Source of the DNA: Stenotrophomonas maltophilia
Lineage (GTDB): Bacteria; Pseudomonadota; Gammaproteobacteria; Xanthomonadales; Xanthomonadaceae
Reading direction: 5' to 3'
Length of the DNA stretch: 64,000 nt
NCBI RefSeq assembly: GCF_003205835.1
Contig: NZ_CP029773.1
Location: 2,450,501-2,514,500 of the forward strand
Shown: in pieces, positions 55,165-62,786 of the stretch
Layout of the letters: every line of letters starts with the position of its first letter
How positions within the stretch are numbered: position 1 is the stretch's first letter
Program-made: the position numbers and the translations under genes
The notes under the pieces: model-generated
Seen by the model: the letters and a program-made list of their open reading frames with translations, nothing else
What the model was told of the DNA's origin: nothing
The model's database searches: none

Positions 55165-56516
55165 ACGTTGTATCGATTGCCCGCTATGAGATCCGCCGAT
55201 TGCTGCGCGATCGAGCGCTGCCGGTGCTGCTTGTCCTGCTGCTCGGGCTGGGCGCCTACGCCGCGTGGAACGGCCGCGCATGGGTGGGCCAGCGCGAGGC
55301 GGCCATCGCCCTGATCCAGCAGGAAGAGCAGCAGACGAAGGAGCACAGCCGCGCATTCGTCGGCAAGGCGCCCTCGGTGCTGCCGCGTGCACAGCCGGTG
55401 CTTGCGCCCGGCGCCATGGCACCGCTGTCGATCGGCCAGGCAGACGCCTACCCCTACACCGCCGATGTGGTCGCGCTGGGCGATCCGACCCAGCTGCTCA
55501 AGCACGTCTGGGCCGACATCGGCAATCCAGCGGCACGGGCTGCGGGACGGTTCGACCTCGCCTTCGTCATCGTCTTCCTGCTGCCGCTGGTCATTCTCGT
55601 GGCCACCCACGATCTGTGGTCCCGTGAGCGCGAGCGCGGCATCGCGGCGCTGGTGCTGTCACAGCCGGTGTCGGCAACGCGCCTGCTGGTGGTCAAGGTG
55701 CTGGCCCGTGGCCTGATGGTGCTGCTGCCCGCACTGGCCATCCTCCTGGCGGTGACGATCGGGGCCGGCGCGCGCAGTCCTGCGGGCCTGGCCATGCTGG
55801 CCCTGACCGTCCTCCTGTACGGCGCGTTCTGGCTGGCCCTTGCACTGCTGATCGGCTGCCTTGCCCGGCGCACCACCGAGGCGGCCATCGCCGCCGGCGC
55901 GCTGTGGCTGCTGATCGTGGTCATGGCGCCGTCGCTGGCGCTGGCCATGGTGAATCTGATCGCGCCGCCGCCGTCACAGATGCAGTTCGCCACCGAAGTA
56001 AAGGCGATGCAGTCCGACATCGCCACGCGCCAGCGGCGCGAGCATGCGACGTCGGCGCCAGTGAATTCGCCGTCCCCCGTCATCTCCGACACTGTGCGCC
56101 AGGCCTACGCCGATCGGGTTGCAGCTGACCGGGAACTGGAACGCCTGATCGCCTCGCATGCGCAGGCCGAGGCCGCACATCGCCAGGTTCTGGACAAGGT
56201 GCGGCTGCTGCTGCCGGCCGTCGCGACACAGGACGCGCTCGACCGCATCGCAGGCTCGGATGCCGACCGCGCGCTCGACTTCCAGGGGCAGGTCCACTCC
56301 TTCTGGCAGGCGCGGCGGCTGTTGCACAAGGCCTATCTGGATCGTGACGCGCCGCAGACCTTCGAAGAGTACGACACCCTGCCCCGCTTCCAGTTCCACG
56401 AAACAGCCGGCGTCGCCCAACGTGGTGTCCTCGCCGATCTCGCCGCACTGATCATTGCCACCCTGCTTGTCCTGCTTGCAGCCGGTGCATTGCGCAGCCG
56501 GCTGGCAACGCCCTGA
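55161..56516 (+). CDS. ABC-2 type permease, DUF3526 family (second)
   Basis: Protein of 451 residues with the same layout as the gene before it: N-terminal helix (about 20-37), central helix group (about 145-290) with ATHDLWSRERERGIAALVLSQPVSATRLLVVKVLARG, and C-terminal helix. The two permeases are likely to form a heterodimer with the ATPase at 56529. Start ATG overlaps the preceding stop. Confidence 0.85.
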   Translation: MNVVSIARYEIRRLLRDRALPVLLVLLLGLGAYAAWNGRAWVGQREAAIALIQQEEQQTKEHSRAFVGKAPSVLPRAQPVLAPGAMAPLSIGQADAYPYTADVVALGDPTQLLKHVWADIGNPAARAAGRFDLAFVIVFLLPLVILVATHDLWSRERERGIAALVLSQPVSATRLLVVKVLARGLMVLLPALAILLAVTIGAGARSPAGLAMLALTVLLYGAFWLALALLIGCLARRTTEAAIAAGALWLLIVVMAPSLALAMVNLIAPPPSQMQFATEVKAMQSDIATRQRREHATSAPVNSPSPVISDTVRQAYADRVAADRELERLIASHAQAEAAHRQVLDKVRLLLPAVATQDALDRIAGSDADRALDFQGQVHSFWQARRLLHKAYLDRDAPQTFEEYDTLPRFQFHETAGVAQRGVLADLAALIIATLLVLLAAGALRSRLATP

Positions 56517-56528
56517 GGAGACGTCCAC

Positions 56529-57239
56529 ATGCTGTCTGCAAAAAGCCTGGTCATGGAACACGGTGCACATCGGGCGCTGGATGACGTCAGCTTCGAGGTG
56601 AAGCCCGGCGAGATCTTCTGCCTGCTGGGCGCCAACGGCGCCGGCAAGTCGACCACCATCAAGCTGTTCCTTGGCTTTCTGAAACCCACCTCCGGTGCGG
56701 CCGAAGTGGACGGTCTCAGTGCGCACCGGCAGCCGCAGGAGGTACGCCGGCGGCTGCTGTACATCCCCGAGACCGTCGCGCTGTACGACGAGCTGACCGG
56801 CTACGAGAATCTGGACTACTTCGCCCGCCTGGCCGGTGTCGAGGAACGCTCGCCAGCGCGGTTGAAGGACGCACTCAGGTCCGCCGGCCTGGCGAGCGAC
56901 GCATTCGGGCGACGCGTGGGTCTCTATTCCAAGGGCATGCGGCAGAAGGTCGGCATCGCACTGGCCATCGTCAAGGAAGCCAGCGCCCTGTTGCTGGATG
57001 AACCCACCTCGGGCCTGGATCCAACGGCGTCAGCCGAATTCCATGAGTTGATCGTGCGGGAACGCGATCGCGGCACGGCGATCCTGATGGCCACCCACGA
57101 TCTGTTCCGTGCCCGTGAGGTGGCGACCACGATCGGCCTGATGCGGGCCGGTCGCCTGCGCAGGACACTGGATGCCAGCACGATCACCGCGAACGATCTC
57201 GAGAGTCTCTATCTGGAAGAGATGAGCCGCAGCGCCTAG
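56529..57239 (+). CDS. ABC transporter ATP-binding protein
   Basis: Protein of 236 residues with Walker A GANGAGKST, signature YSKGMRQKVGIAL and Walker B ALLLDEPTSGLDP. Signature SKGMR in place of LSGGQ is common in ABC-2 ATPases. GGAG lies eight bases before the start, twelve bases after the second permease. Its TAG stop overlaps the stop of the convergent macrolactam synthetase gene (CTAG at 57236-57239). Confidence 0.92.
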   Translation: MLSAKSLVMEHGAHRALDDVSFEVKPGEIFCLLGANGAGKSTTIKLFLGFLKPTSGAAEVDGLSAHRQPQEVRRRLLYIPETVALYDELTGYENLDYFARLAGVEERSPARLKDALRSAGLASDAFGRRVGLYSKGMRQKVGIALAIVKEASALLLDEPTSGLDPTASAEFHELIVRERDRGTAILMATHDLFRAREVATTIGLMRAGRLRRTLDASTITANDLESLYLEEMSRSA

Positions 57240-59077
57240 GCCACGGTGGCCGCCTGTGCGCCACGCTGGCCGGACCAGCGCCGCAACCACGCCTCGATAT
57301 TGATCTGTGGGCCGAAGATGCCGAGCACCTGCGACGAGTGGTCCGGGCCGACCTGCTGGATGCCCGCATCGGCCAGCGCGCTGTCGAGATAGCCGCGCCT
57401 GGCCAGCATTCCATCGACCAGCAGATTCCTGATGAAGTGCTGGTGCCCTTGGGTGACCGCCACGGAGTGATCATCCAGATAGGATTTCACCTTCCGCGAC
57501 AGCAGCGCATCCGGCAACAGTCCCTTCATTGCACGCCGCGCGATGGTGCGGTCTTCCGCGTCCGCGATGAGCAGGTGCAGCGGAATGCGCGCGAACAGTT
57601 CGACAAGCGGCTGTGCACTGATCGGCGATACGCCATGCCAGTGGCCTGCACCTTCGAAGGGATCAAGGACGCTGGTCGGAAACACCATGCGGCCGATATG
57701 GGCCAGCTTGTAGGGTGATACGTGATGGCCCTGCGCCTGCGCATGCCGCAACCAGGCCGGCTGCAGGCCATCCTGTTCGGACAGGTCCACCCGCACCCAT
57801 GGGCAGGGTTTGCCCCAACGCCCATTGATGCTGCCTGGCCGCTTCAGCAGTCCCTGCACGACCGCATCCTTCAGCACGCCGTACAGTGAATCGCCGGACT
57901 GCGCGGTTTCGAAGGCGACCCGGAAGAAATCCCGATCGATGCCGCGGCGCCAGGCATAGTCGATCGCAGCGGCGTTGCCCTTGAAGCGCAGGAACACCGC
58001 ATCACCGCCGACACCGGTGAACTGCACGGTGTCACCGTCGAAGACCACGTCACGGCGGTGGAGAAGATAGCCGGAACAATGCGCCGGCCGGGCCGTGCGT
58101 GGGAAGGTCATGATCTCTTCCAGCGCGCAGTGAGGCTGCCTTCGGTACTCGATGTATTCGCAACGCCTGCCCGAAGAATCACTGGCCCCTTGCACTGCCA
58201 TCCGTGCGAACAGCCGTTCGTCGGCGCCAATGCCGTCATCGTAGTGATGGATGCACGTCACCTCGGGTGCCGACGGCGCCTGCAGCAGGCCGGCCAGGAT
58301 GATCGAGGAATCCAGCCCACCCGACAGCTGCAGCTGGATGCGCCGGTGCTGGCTGGCCAGTGCACCGATGCAGCCCAGCAGCGTGGAACGCGCCAGCGAC
58401 ACGGCTTCCTGAAGATCCTCGATCGGCGCGTCGCGGGCCAGTCGCACCACGTCCCACTGGCAGTGGCGGCCCACCGGCTCTCCATCGCGGATTGAAACCG
58501 CCTCGCCCGCTTCGACCGCCGTGACCTCCTCGAAGCCGGTCTGCAGGCCATCACGAAACGGGTACAGCAGCGAGTACGACAGGAAGGACCAGTCAACGCT
58601 GAAATCGCGCAGGCCCAGCATCAGGCAGTCTTCCATGTTGGAGAAGACCAGCGTCAACTGGCCCACCGTGGTCAGGTAGCACGGGATCTCCGCAGTGGGA
58701 TCGCGCAGGACGAACCAGCTCGATGTTTCCTGCTGGAATCCGAACGCCACGTAGCGGCCCCAGTACTGTTCGATGATGCTGCGGCCCTGGCTGCTGCAGG
58801 CGGCATGCGCTGATGCGGCATCGAGGTCCACGCGACCAGGCACGGCGCCTTCGCCGAACGTCTTGTGGAACAGCTTGCCCAATACCACCAGCGCGTTCGA
58901 GCGACCGCATTCGAAATAGCCGTGGTTGTCGCTCTGCACATGGATCGCCGCACCGTTGCCGTTCATCACGCAGGCGGTGCCAGGCAGCCTGGCGCCAATC
59001 CTTTCCACGATCCGTTCCGCCTGGGCGGTCGCAGATTCCGAGTGGGTGTTCCAGAGCACGGCGAGGTATCGGTACAT
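57236..59077 (-). CDS. Lasso peptide macrolactam synthetase (C protein)
   Basis: Protein of 613 residues related to asparagine synthetase B. The AMP-forming PP-loop SGGLDSS is at 252-258. The N-terminal glutaminase half lacks the nucleophilic Cys2 (residue 2 is Tyr), as in lasso C proteins, which use the peptide N-terminus as nucleophile. It activates the acidic side chain of the core (Asp9 here) and closes the isopeptide ring. Lies eleven bases after the B gene. Confidence 0.9.
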   Translation of the reverse strand: MYRYLAVLWNTHSESATAQAERIVERIGARLPGTACVMNGNGAAIHVQSDNHGYFECGRSNALVVLGKLFHKTFGEGAVPGRVDLDAASAHAACSSQGRSIIEQYWGRYVAFGFQQETSSWFVLRDPTAEIPCYLTTVGQLTLVFSNMEDCLMLGLRDFSVDWSFLSYSLLYPFRDGLQTGFEEVTAVEAGEAVSIRDGEPVGRHCQWDVVRLARDAPIEDLQEAVSLARSTLLGCIGALASQHRRIQLQLSGGLDSSIILAGLLQAPSAPEVTCIHHYDDGIGADERLFARMAVQGASDSSGRRCEYIEYRRQPHCALEEIMTFPRTARPAHCSGYLLHRRDVVFDGDTVQFTGVGGDAVFLRFKGNAAAIDYAWRRGIDRDFFRVAFETAQSGDSLYGVLKDAVVQGLLKRPGSINGRWGKPCPWVRVDLSEQDGLQPAWLRHAQAQGHHVSPYKLAHIGRMVFPTSVLDPFEGAGHWHGVSPISAQPLVELFARIPLHLLIADAEDRTIARRAMKGLLPDALLSRKVKSYLDDHSVAVTQGHQHFIRNLLVDGMLARRGYLDSALADAGIQQVGPDHSSQVLGIFGPQINIEAWLRRWSGQRGAQAATVA

Positions 59078-59088
59078 GGCAGGTTTCG

Positions 59089-59790
59089 TTACAGCACCAG
59101 GATGGGAACCATCCGGCGCAGGTTGAAGGGGATGTCGGTCAGCACGTGATCGCCGTGCTGCAGCCAGCAGTGCGCGGCGAACGGCTGGGTTCCGACCGCG
59201 AACACCCAGGCCGGAACGATGCCGTACTTCGACAGGAATCCGCGCATCGCCAGGCAGTAGAGAAAACACTCATCGGTCTTCCTGAAGGCCAGGGGTCGAA
59301 GCCAGTCGAACACCCGCACCCGTAGGGCCAGTTCTTCAATGCTCACCGGCCTGCCGTGGCCGCGATCCGCCCGACGGCGCACGGCCGACACCGTGGCACT
59401 GAAAGGAAGGACTGTTCTGCTGCAGGCGGCATAGGCGCACGAGGCGATGAATCGACGCAGGTCGCGCGCCACGATTGGTGGACGGCCACGCGGCGCGCCT
59501 TCGCGCGCCCAGTACCGTGGCAGTGCAATCGCGGGGCTGGCAGCGGATTTCCCCTGCTGCGGATCCGTGGTGATCAGGCGGCGGTCGATCAAGGCCTGCA
59601 GAAGCCTGGGGGCGCTTGCGTCATCGGACTGCAGGGGCCAATCGAGAACGAGCTTGCCAAGGCCTGCGGCGCCGCGTTTTTCAAGGGAAAGATACTTTCC
59701 CGTGGCCTGGTCCAGAATCACCATCGCATCGCCGGTGACACAGACGTGGGCGTGCTTTGACAGGAAGTACGGGGCGGCAGCCTGCTCCAT
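59089..59790 (-). CDS. Lasso leader peptidase B (RRE plus cysteine protease)
   Basis: Protein of 233-234 residues (first ATG at 59793 also possible; AGGAG is three bases from that and six from 59790). Residues about 8-80 (YFLSKHAHVCVTGDAMVILDQATGKYLSLEKRGAAGLGKLVLDW) form a PqqD-like recognition element that binds the leader. The C-terminal half is a transglutaminase-like protease with the triad Cys176 (DECFLYCLAMRG), His208 (PFAAHCW) and Asp220 (VLTD). It cuts the leader before the core. RRE and protease are fused, as usual in Proteobacteria. Confidence 0.9.
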   Translation of the reverse strand: MEQAAAPYFLSKHAHVCVTGDAMVILDQATGKYLSLEKRGAAGLGKLVLDWPLQSDDASAPRLLQALIDRRLITTDPQQGKSAASPAIALPRYWAREGAPRGRPPIVARDLRRFIASCAYAACSRTVLPFSATVSAVRRRADRGHGRPVSIEELALRVRVFDWLRPLAFRKTDECFLYCLAMRGFLSKYGIVPAWVFAVGTQPFAAHCWLQHGDHVLTDIPFNLRRMVPILVL

Positions 59791-59819
59791 CATGCGCTCC
59801 TGCGCCGGAACCGGAGAAG

Positions 59820-59842
59820 CGGTGCATGCAGGGCATGCACCG
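59820..59842 (-). promoter_or_regulatory. Hairpin between precursor and B gene
   Basis: Perfect 10-bp stem CGGTGCATGC with its complement, loop AGG, between the precursor stop and the B start. Such hairpins in lasso operons protect the abundant precursor message or attenuate read-through into the enzyme genes. Confidence 0.7.
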
Positions 59843-59865
59843 CAGATGCGACATTGCGCGGTAGA

Positions 59866-60027
59866 TCAGGGCGACGTGGTCGGGAACACGCCGTCCCACA
59901 ACGTGCCGTGGTTGTGCGCCTTCGTTTCCGAAACCACCGAGCCCAGCTCGATCAGTTCGCCACCCACACCCTGATCCTCAGGGTTCTGCTGTCCTGCCAC
60001 TACACCCAGCTCAATCAGCTCGTTCAT
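59866..60027 (-). CDS. Lasso peptide precursor
   Basis: Encodes 53 residues from ATG 60027, with AGGAG six bases upstream (an ATG at 60033 touches that site). Leader 1-36 ends ...GSVVSETK with Thr35 at position -2, the residue normally required for lasso leader processing. Predicted core 37-53: AHNHGTLWDGVFPTTSP. Ala37 and Asp45 would close a nine-residue ring, leaving an eight-residue tail. The leader contains ELIELG twice, at 3-8 and 24-29. First gene of the A-B-C operon. Confidence 0.9.
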   Translation of the reverse strand: MNELIELGVVAGQQNPEDQGVGGELIELGSVVSETKAHNHGTLWDGVFPTTSP

Positions 60028-60150
60028 GAACATCTCCTATCGTCAGTGGATGTACCCGCGCATTGCGTTGGATCGCGTTGCATTGGATACGGAGCAGCCA
60101 AGCCACCATCGCCGCCACATTGCAGGGCGATTGCCGCCAAGGCACCGGAA

Positions 60151-60165
60151 TGTTACGATATAACA
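60151..60165. promoter_or_regulatory. AT-rich shared element, copy 2
   Basis: TGTTACGATATAACA, with dyad TGTTA-N5-TAACA, in the 205-base spacer between the precursor and the divergent 308-residue gene. It resembles the element at 51222 and is followed by an ATATTATTTTA run. Confidence 0.65.
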
Positions 60166-60232
60166 TATTATTTTAGCGTGACGAATGACGCTGCCTGCCC
60201 GCTGTCGATGCGACCCATGAGAGGCAAGAGGG

Positions 60233-61159
60233 ATGAACACCGAGATCAGTGATGCCGGGCTGGATCCCACGCTTCTGCTGAAGGGGATGTTTCCCCTGCC
60301 GAAGTTCATCCGCTTCGTACGGGAGCGTTGCCCACCGGGCCGCTTCGACGAGGCTGCGCTGGTGGAGGACTGGCGGACGGCGCGTGCCGAGGTGCTGAGG
60401 CTGCAGCAGGAGGAAGCCGGTGAGGCGGACGCCATCAATGTCCATGCGTTGCCGGATGAGATGCTGCCGCTGGCTGAGCAGGCGCTGCGGCAACCCTCGA
60501 TGCACCGCATGACGAGTGTTCTGCCGCGCAGTTGGCAGATGGTCGATATCGATCGACTGGTGATCTTCCAGGAGTGCATCAACCTGCGTCACATCGACCA
60601 GCTGGCGGCATCCCTGACCGCCTCGCCCACCGCGCAGGAGGTCATGCAGCTTGTCGCGCGAAGCGGCAGCCATGCACATCCGGAAGTGCGCTTCACCCAG
60701 TCCGATGGCAGCTACACCTTCGCGTCCACCTCGAACGACCTGCGTTTCCTCGATGTGGCGACCCTCGATCCGGCTGCCATCACCGACTACGAGCCGTTCG
60801 GCGCAGCCAGCCACGCCGTCGTCATCTATCTGGGTTTCAGTGACAACCTGATCAGCGCTACCCGGTTTGGCAAGCGCATGGTGCTGACCAATGGCTCCCA
60901 TCGCCTGTACCTGCTGCGCCGGCTTGGGTTCCGCCATGCGCCCTGCCTCGTTACCGATGCCTCCGACAGCGACTTCAGCGAGGTTCTGCTGCCGGCGGCG
61001 GTCAAGCAGGATCGCGGGTTCTACCTGTCTTCCCCGCGGCCGCCGCTGTTCAAGGACTATGTCGATCCCCGCCTGACCTGCATCGTGCCGGTCACCCGCA
61101 AGCACTACGCTCTGAGGGCCAAGCTCGACCTGCAGAGGATCACGGTTCCGGCCTTGTAG
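60233..61159 (+). CDS. Unknown lasso-locus protein with ParB-like motif
   Basis: Protein of 308 residues, no family recognised with certainty. The segment LTNGSHRLYLLRRLGFRHAPCLV (about 222-244) resembles the 'DGxHRlxAlrxlG...pv' core of the ParB/sulfiredoxin fold, in which some members are kinases. The N-terminal 130 residues are helical with acidic stretches; RSWQMVDIDRLVIFQECINLRHID may be a second conserved block. No signal peptide. It is divergent from the precursor and shares its promoter region, so a role in modification, regulation or immunity is plausible. Confidence 0.75.
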   Translation: MNTEISDAGLDPTLLLKGMFPLPKFIRFVRERCPPGRFDEAALVEDWRTARAEVLRLQQEEAGEADAINVHALPDEMLPLAEQALRQPSMHRMTSVLPRSWQMVDIDRLVIFQECINLRHIDQLAASLTASPTAQEVMQLVARSGSHAHPEVRFTQSDGSYTFASTSNDLRFLDVATLDPAAITDYEPFGAASHAVVIYLGFSDNLISATRFGKRMVLTNGSHRLYLLRRLGFRHAPCLVTDASDSDFSEVLLPAAVKQDRGFYLSSPRPPLFKDYVDPRLTCIVPVTRKHYALRAKLDLQRITVPAL

Positions 61160-61292
61160 GCCTGGCTGTCCAGCTGCTTCGATGTCGTGCGGTCGATATG
61201 GCCGGATTGGTGAATCACCTGGCGGAACTGTCGAATGACGCCTGCGGGCTTGCCGCATACGCTTCCCATCCTCAACCAGAGAGGATGCCAAC

Positions 61293-61415
61293 GTGAATGA
61301 ACAAGCACTGGCTGCCGCAGCAGGAAAAACCGATCCGCCCATCATCCACGTCCTGATGGGATTCATTTGTGTATGGCACAGGCGTGAACCACGGCAGGTG
61401 CAACATGAAGATTGA
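61293..61415 (+). CDS. Possible 40-residue ORF
   Basis: GTG start with GAGAGGA seven bases upstream; encodes NEQALAAAAGKTDPPIIHVL then MGFICVWHRREPRQVQHED. It overlaps the start of the next gene by eleven bases. The ribosome site is good but there is no recognisable family, so it may be a leader peptide or a gene remnant. Confidence 0.3.
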   Translation: MNEQALAAAAGKTDPPIIHVLMGFICVWHRREPRQVQHED

Positions 61416-61794
61416 CCGCGCGCACTTTCCCATTGTCTGGATGCGCAACGATCCCGCCCTTGCCGAGCCCCTGGATCAGGTTCTTTCTGACCTGTCCTCT
61501 TTGCTTTCCCTGCAGAAACCCTTTGTATGCATCGCTGAGGATGCTCCACAGCGCAGCAGTAGCGGGAATGACGTTGACGAGCGGCGTGCGCTGGCGGCCT
61601 GGGTGAAGCAGAACACCCACAGCATCCAGCAGCAGATCAGAGGCCATGTACAGATCGTCCAGGAGGCGCAGGAACGAGAGGCGATGGAGGCTTTTTCCGT
61701 TGCATTCTTCAAGTTCTGGGGCTACCCGATGTACGTTGTTGCGGATGTGGATGCCGGGCTTGCCAAGGCGCTTTCACTTCTGACTGACGCCTGA
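61405..61794 (+). CDS. Hypothetical protein
   Basis: Protein of 129 residues starting MKIDRAHFPIVWMRNDPALAEPLDQVLSDLSSLLSLQKPFVCIAEDAPQR; the form (alternating strands and helices, MYVVADVDAGLAKALSLL) suggests a small alpha/beta domain like receiver- or STAS-type proteins, but no phosphorylation site is evident. The AraC gene follows by 15 bases. Start chosen at the ATG 61405; an in-frame GTG lies twelve codons earlier. Confidence 0.6.
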   Translation: MKIDRAHFPIVWMRNDPALAEPLDQVLSDLSSLLSLQKPFVCIAEDAPQRSSSGNDVDERRALAAWVKQNTHSIQQQIRGHVQIVQEAQEREAMEAFSVAFFKFWGYPMYVVADVDAGLAKALSLLTDA

Positions 61795-61809
61795 CATGCA
61801 GGAGGCGGA

Positions 61810-62661
61810 GTGACAACCTCGAGCATGAGGCAACGTGGAGTCGGGCCGGACTATCCTGATCTCGTCGATAGCCCTGTCATGGTGCTTGGGGTCGATCCCA
61901 TCACAGATGCCTGGGAGATGCCCTTTCATCAGCATCGCAAAGCCCAGCTTCTGGTCGCAACGAGCGGATTGATCACGCTGGAGACCAGCGCAGGCCTATG
62001 GGTAGTTCCGCCACAGGGGGCGATCTGGATTCCAGGAGGCCTGCTCCATCGTGCCAGCAGCAGCGGAAAGCCGCACGGCTTTGTTGTCTTCGTTGAGCCC
62101 GAGGTAGTTCCAGGATTGCCAACACACTGCTTCGCAATGGCGATCACGCCCTTCATGTATGCCCTGCTCGAACGCACGGCACGGCTTCCCCAGCAGTATG
62201 AAAGCGGGAGCGCCGATTCCCGCCTGATGGCTGTGCTTCTCGACGAACTCATCGCGGCGCCGCCGGAGTGGCTGCACCTGCCCATGCCCTCCGACCCAAG
62301 GCTGCGCAAGCTGGCCAGTGCGATGCTGGACGCGCCGGCGGAGCGGGCAACGCTTGGGGTGTGGGCAAGCCGGATCGGGATGAGTGAGCGCAACATGTCG
62401 CGCCTGTTCTCCGGCGAAACGGGCCTGAGTGTCAGGCGATGGCGCAGGCAGCTGCACGTGGTGGTCGCTTTGCCGATGCTTGCCAAGGGCCGGACGGTAC
62501 AGGCCGTGGCCGATGATCTGGGGTATGACAGTTCAGGTGCATTCGTCACCATGTTCCGGAAGGCGGTCGGAGCGCCCCCCAAGCGCTTCCTTGTCGAACG
62601 AGGGGGGCGGCTACCCGCATCCGGCGCAGACATTCAGCCGCCTGGAGGAGTGCCCCGGTAA
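61810..62661 (+). CDS. AraC-family transcriptional regulator with cupin domain
   Basis: Protein of 283 residues from a GTG start with AGGAGG five bases upstream. N-terminal cupin-like sensor (MPFHQHRKAQLLVATSGLITLETSAGLWVVPPQGAIWIPGGLLHRA) and two C-terminal HTH motifs (TLGVWASRIGMSERNMSRLFSGETGLSVRRWRRQ and TVQAVADDLGYDSSGAFVTMFRKAVGAPPKRF). No target is evident; the next plus-strand gene has a MerR-type promoter. Confidence 0.88.
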   Translation: MTTSSMRQRGVGPDYPDLVDSPVMVLGVDPITDAWEMPFHQHRKAQLLVATSGLITLETSAGLWVVPPQGAIWIPGGLLHRASSSGKPHGFVVFVEPEVVPGLPTHCFAMAITPFMYALLERTARLPQQYESGSADSRLMAVLLDELIAAPPEWLHLPMPSDPRLRKLASAMLDAPAERATLGVWASRIGMSERNMSRLFSGETGLSVRRWRRQLHVVVALPMLAKGRTVQAVADDLGYDSSGAFVTMFRKAVGAPPKRFLVERGGRLPASGADIQPPGGVPR

Positions 62662-62696
62662 GTCCCAACGGCTTCAGCCCTGTTCGATTCTCCAGC

Positions 62697-62727
62697 TTGA
62701 CTTGGAGCGCGCTCCAGGTCGTAGCGT
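62697..62727 (+). promoter_or_regulatory. MerR-type promoter with 19-bp spacer
   Basis: TTGACT (62697-62702), exactly 19 bases, TAGCGT (62722-62727). The spacer holds a near-perfect 20-bp dyad at 62700-62719 (ACTTGGAGCG/CGCTCCAGGT, one mismatch). MerR proteins bind such dyads and untwist the overlong spacer to activate. Site for the MerR regulator encoded at 63347. Confidence 0.75.
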
Positions 62728-62786
62728 GACCCCGGGATCTGAGTTCCCACTCCCGTCATGTGACTCGACACCAAGGGTGCAGGCTG

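Noticed and set aside
49521-61159. Classical bacteriocin or lanthipeptide reading of the cluster
   Set aside because: No LanB/LanC/LanM or radical SAM gene; the B (RRE-protease) and C (Asn synthetase-like) pair points to a lasso peptide.
60173-61549. 458-codon ORF on the minus strand
   Set aside because: Antisense to the 308-residue lasso-locus gene, which has a plausible protein sequence and start; reverse frame is compositionally biased.
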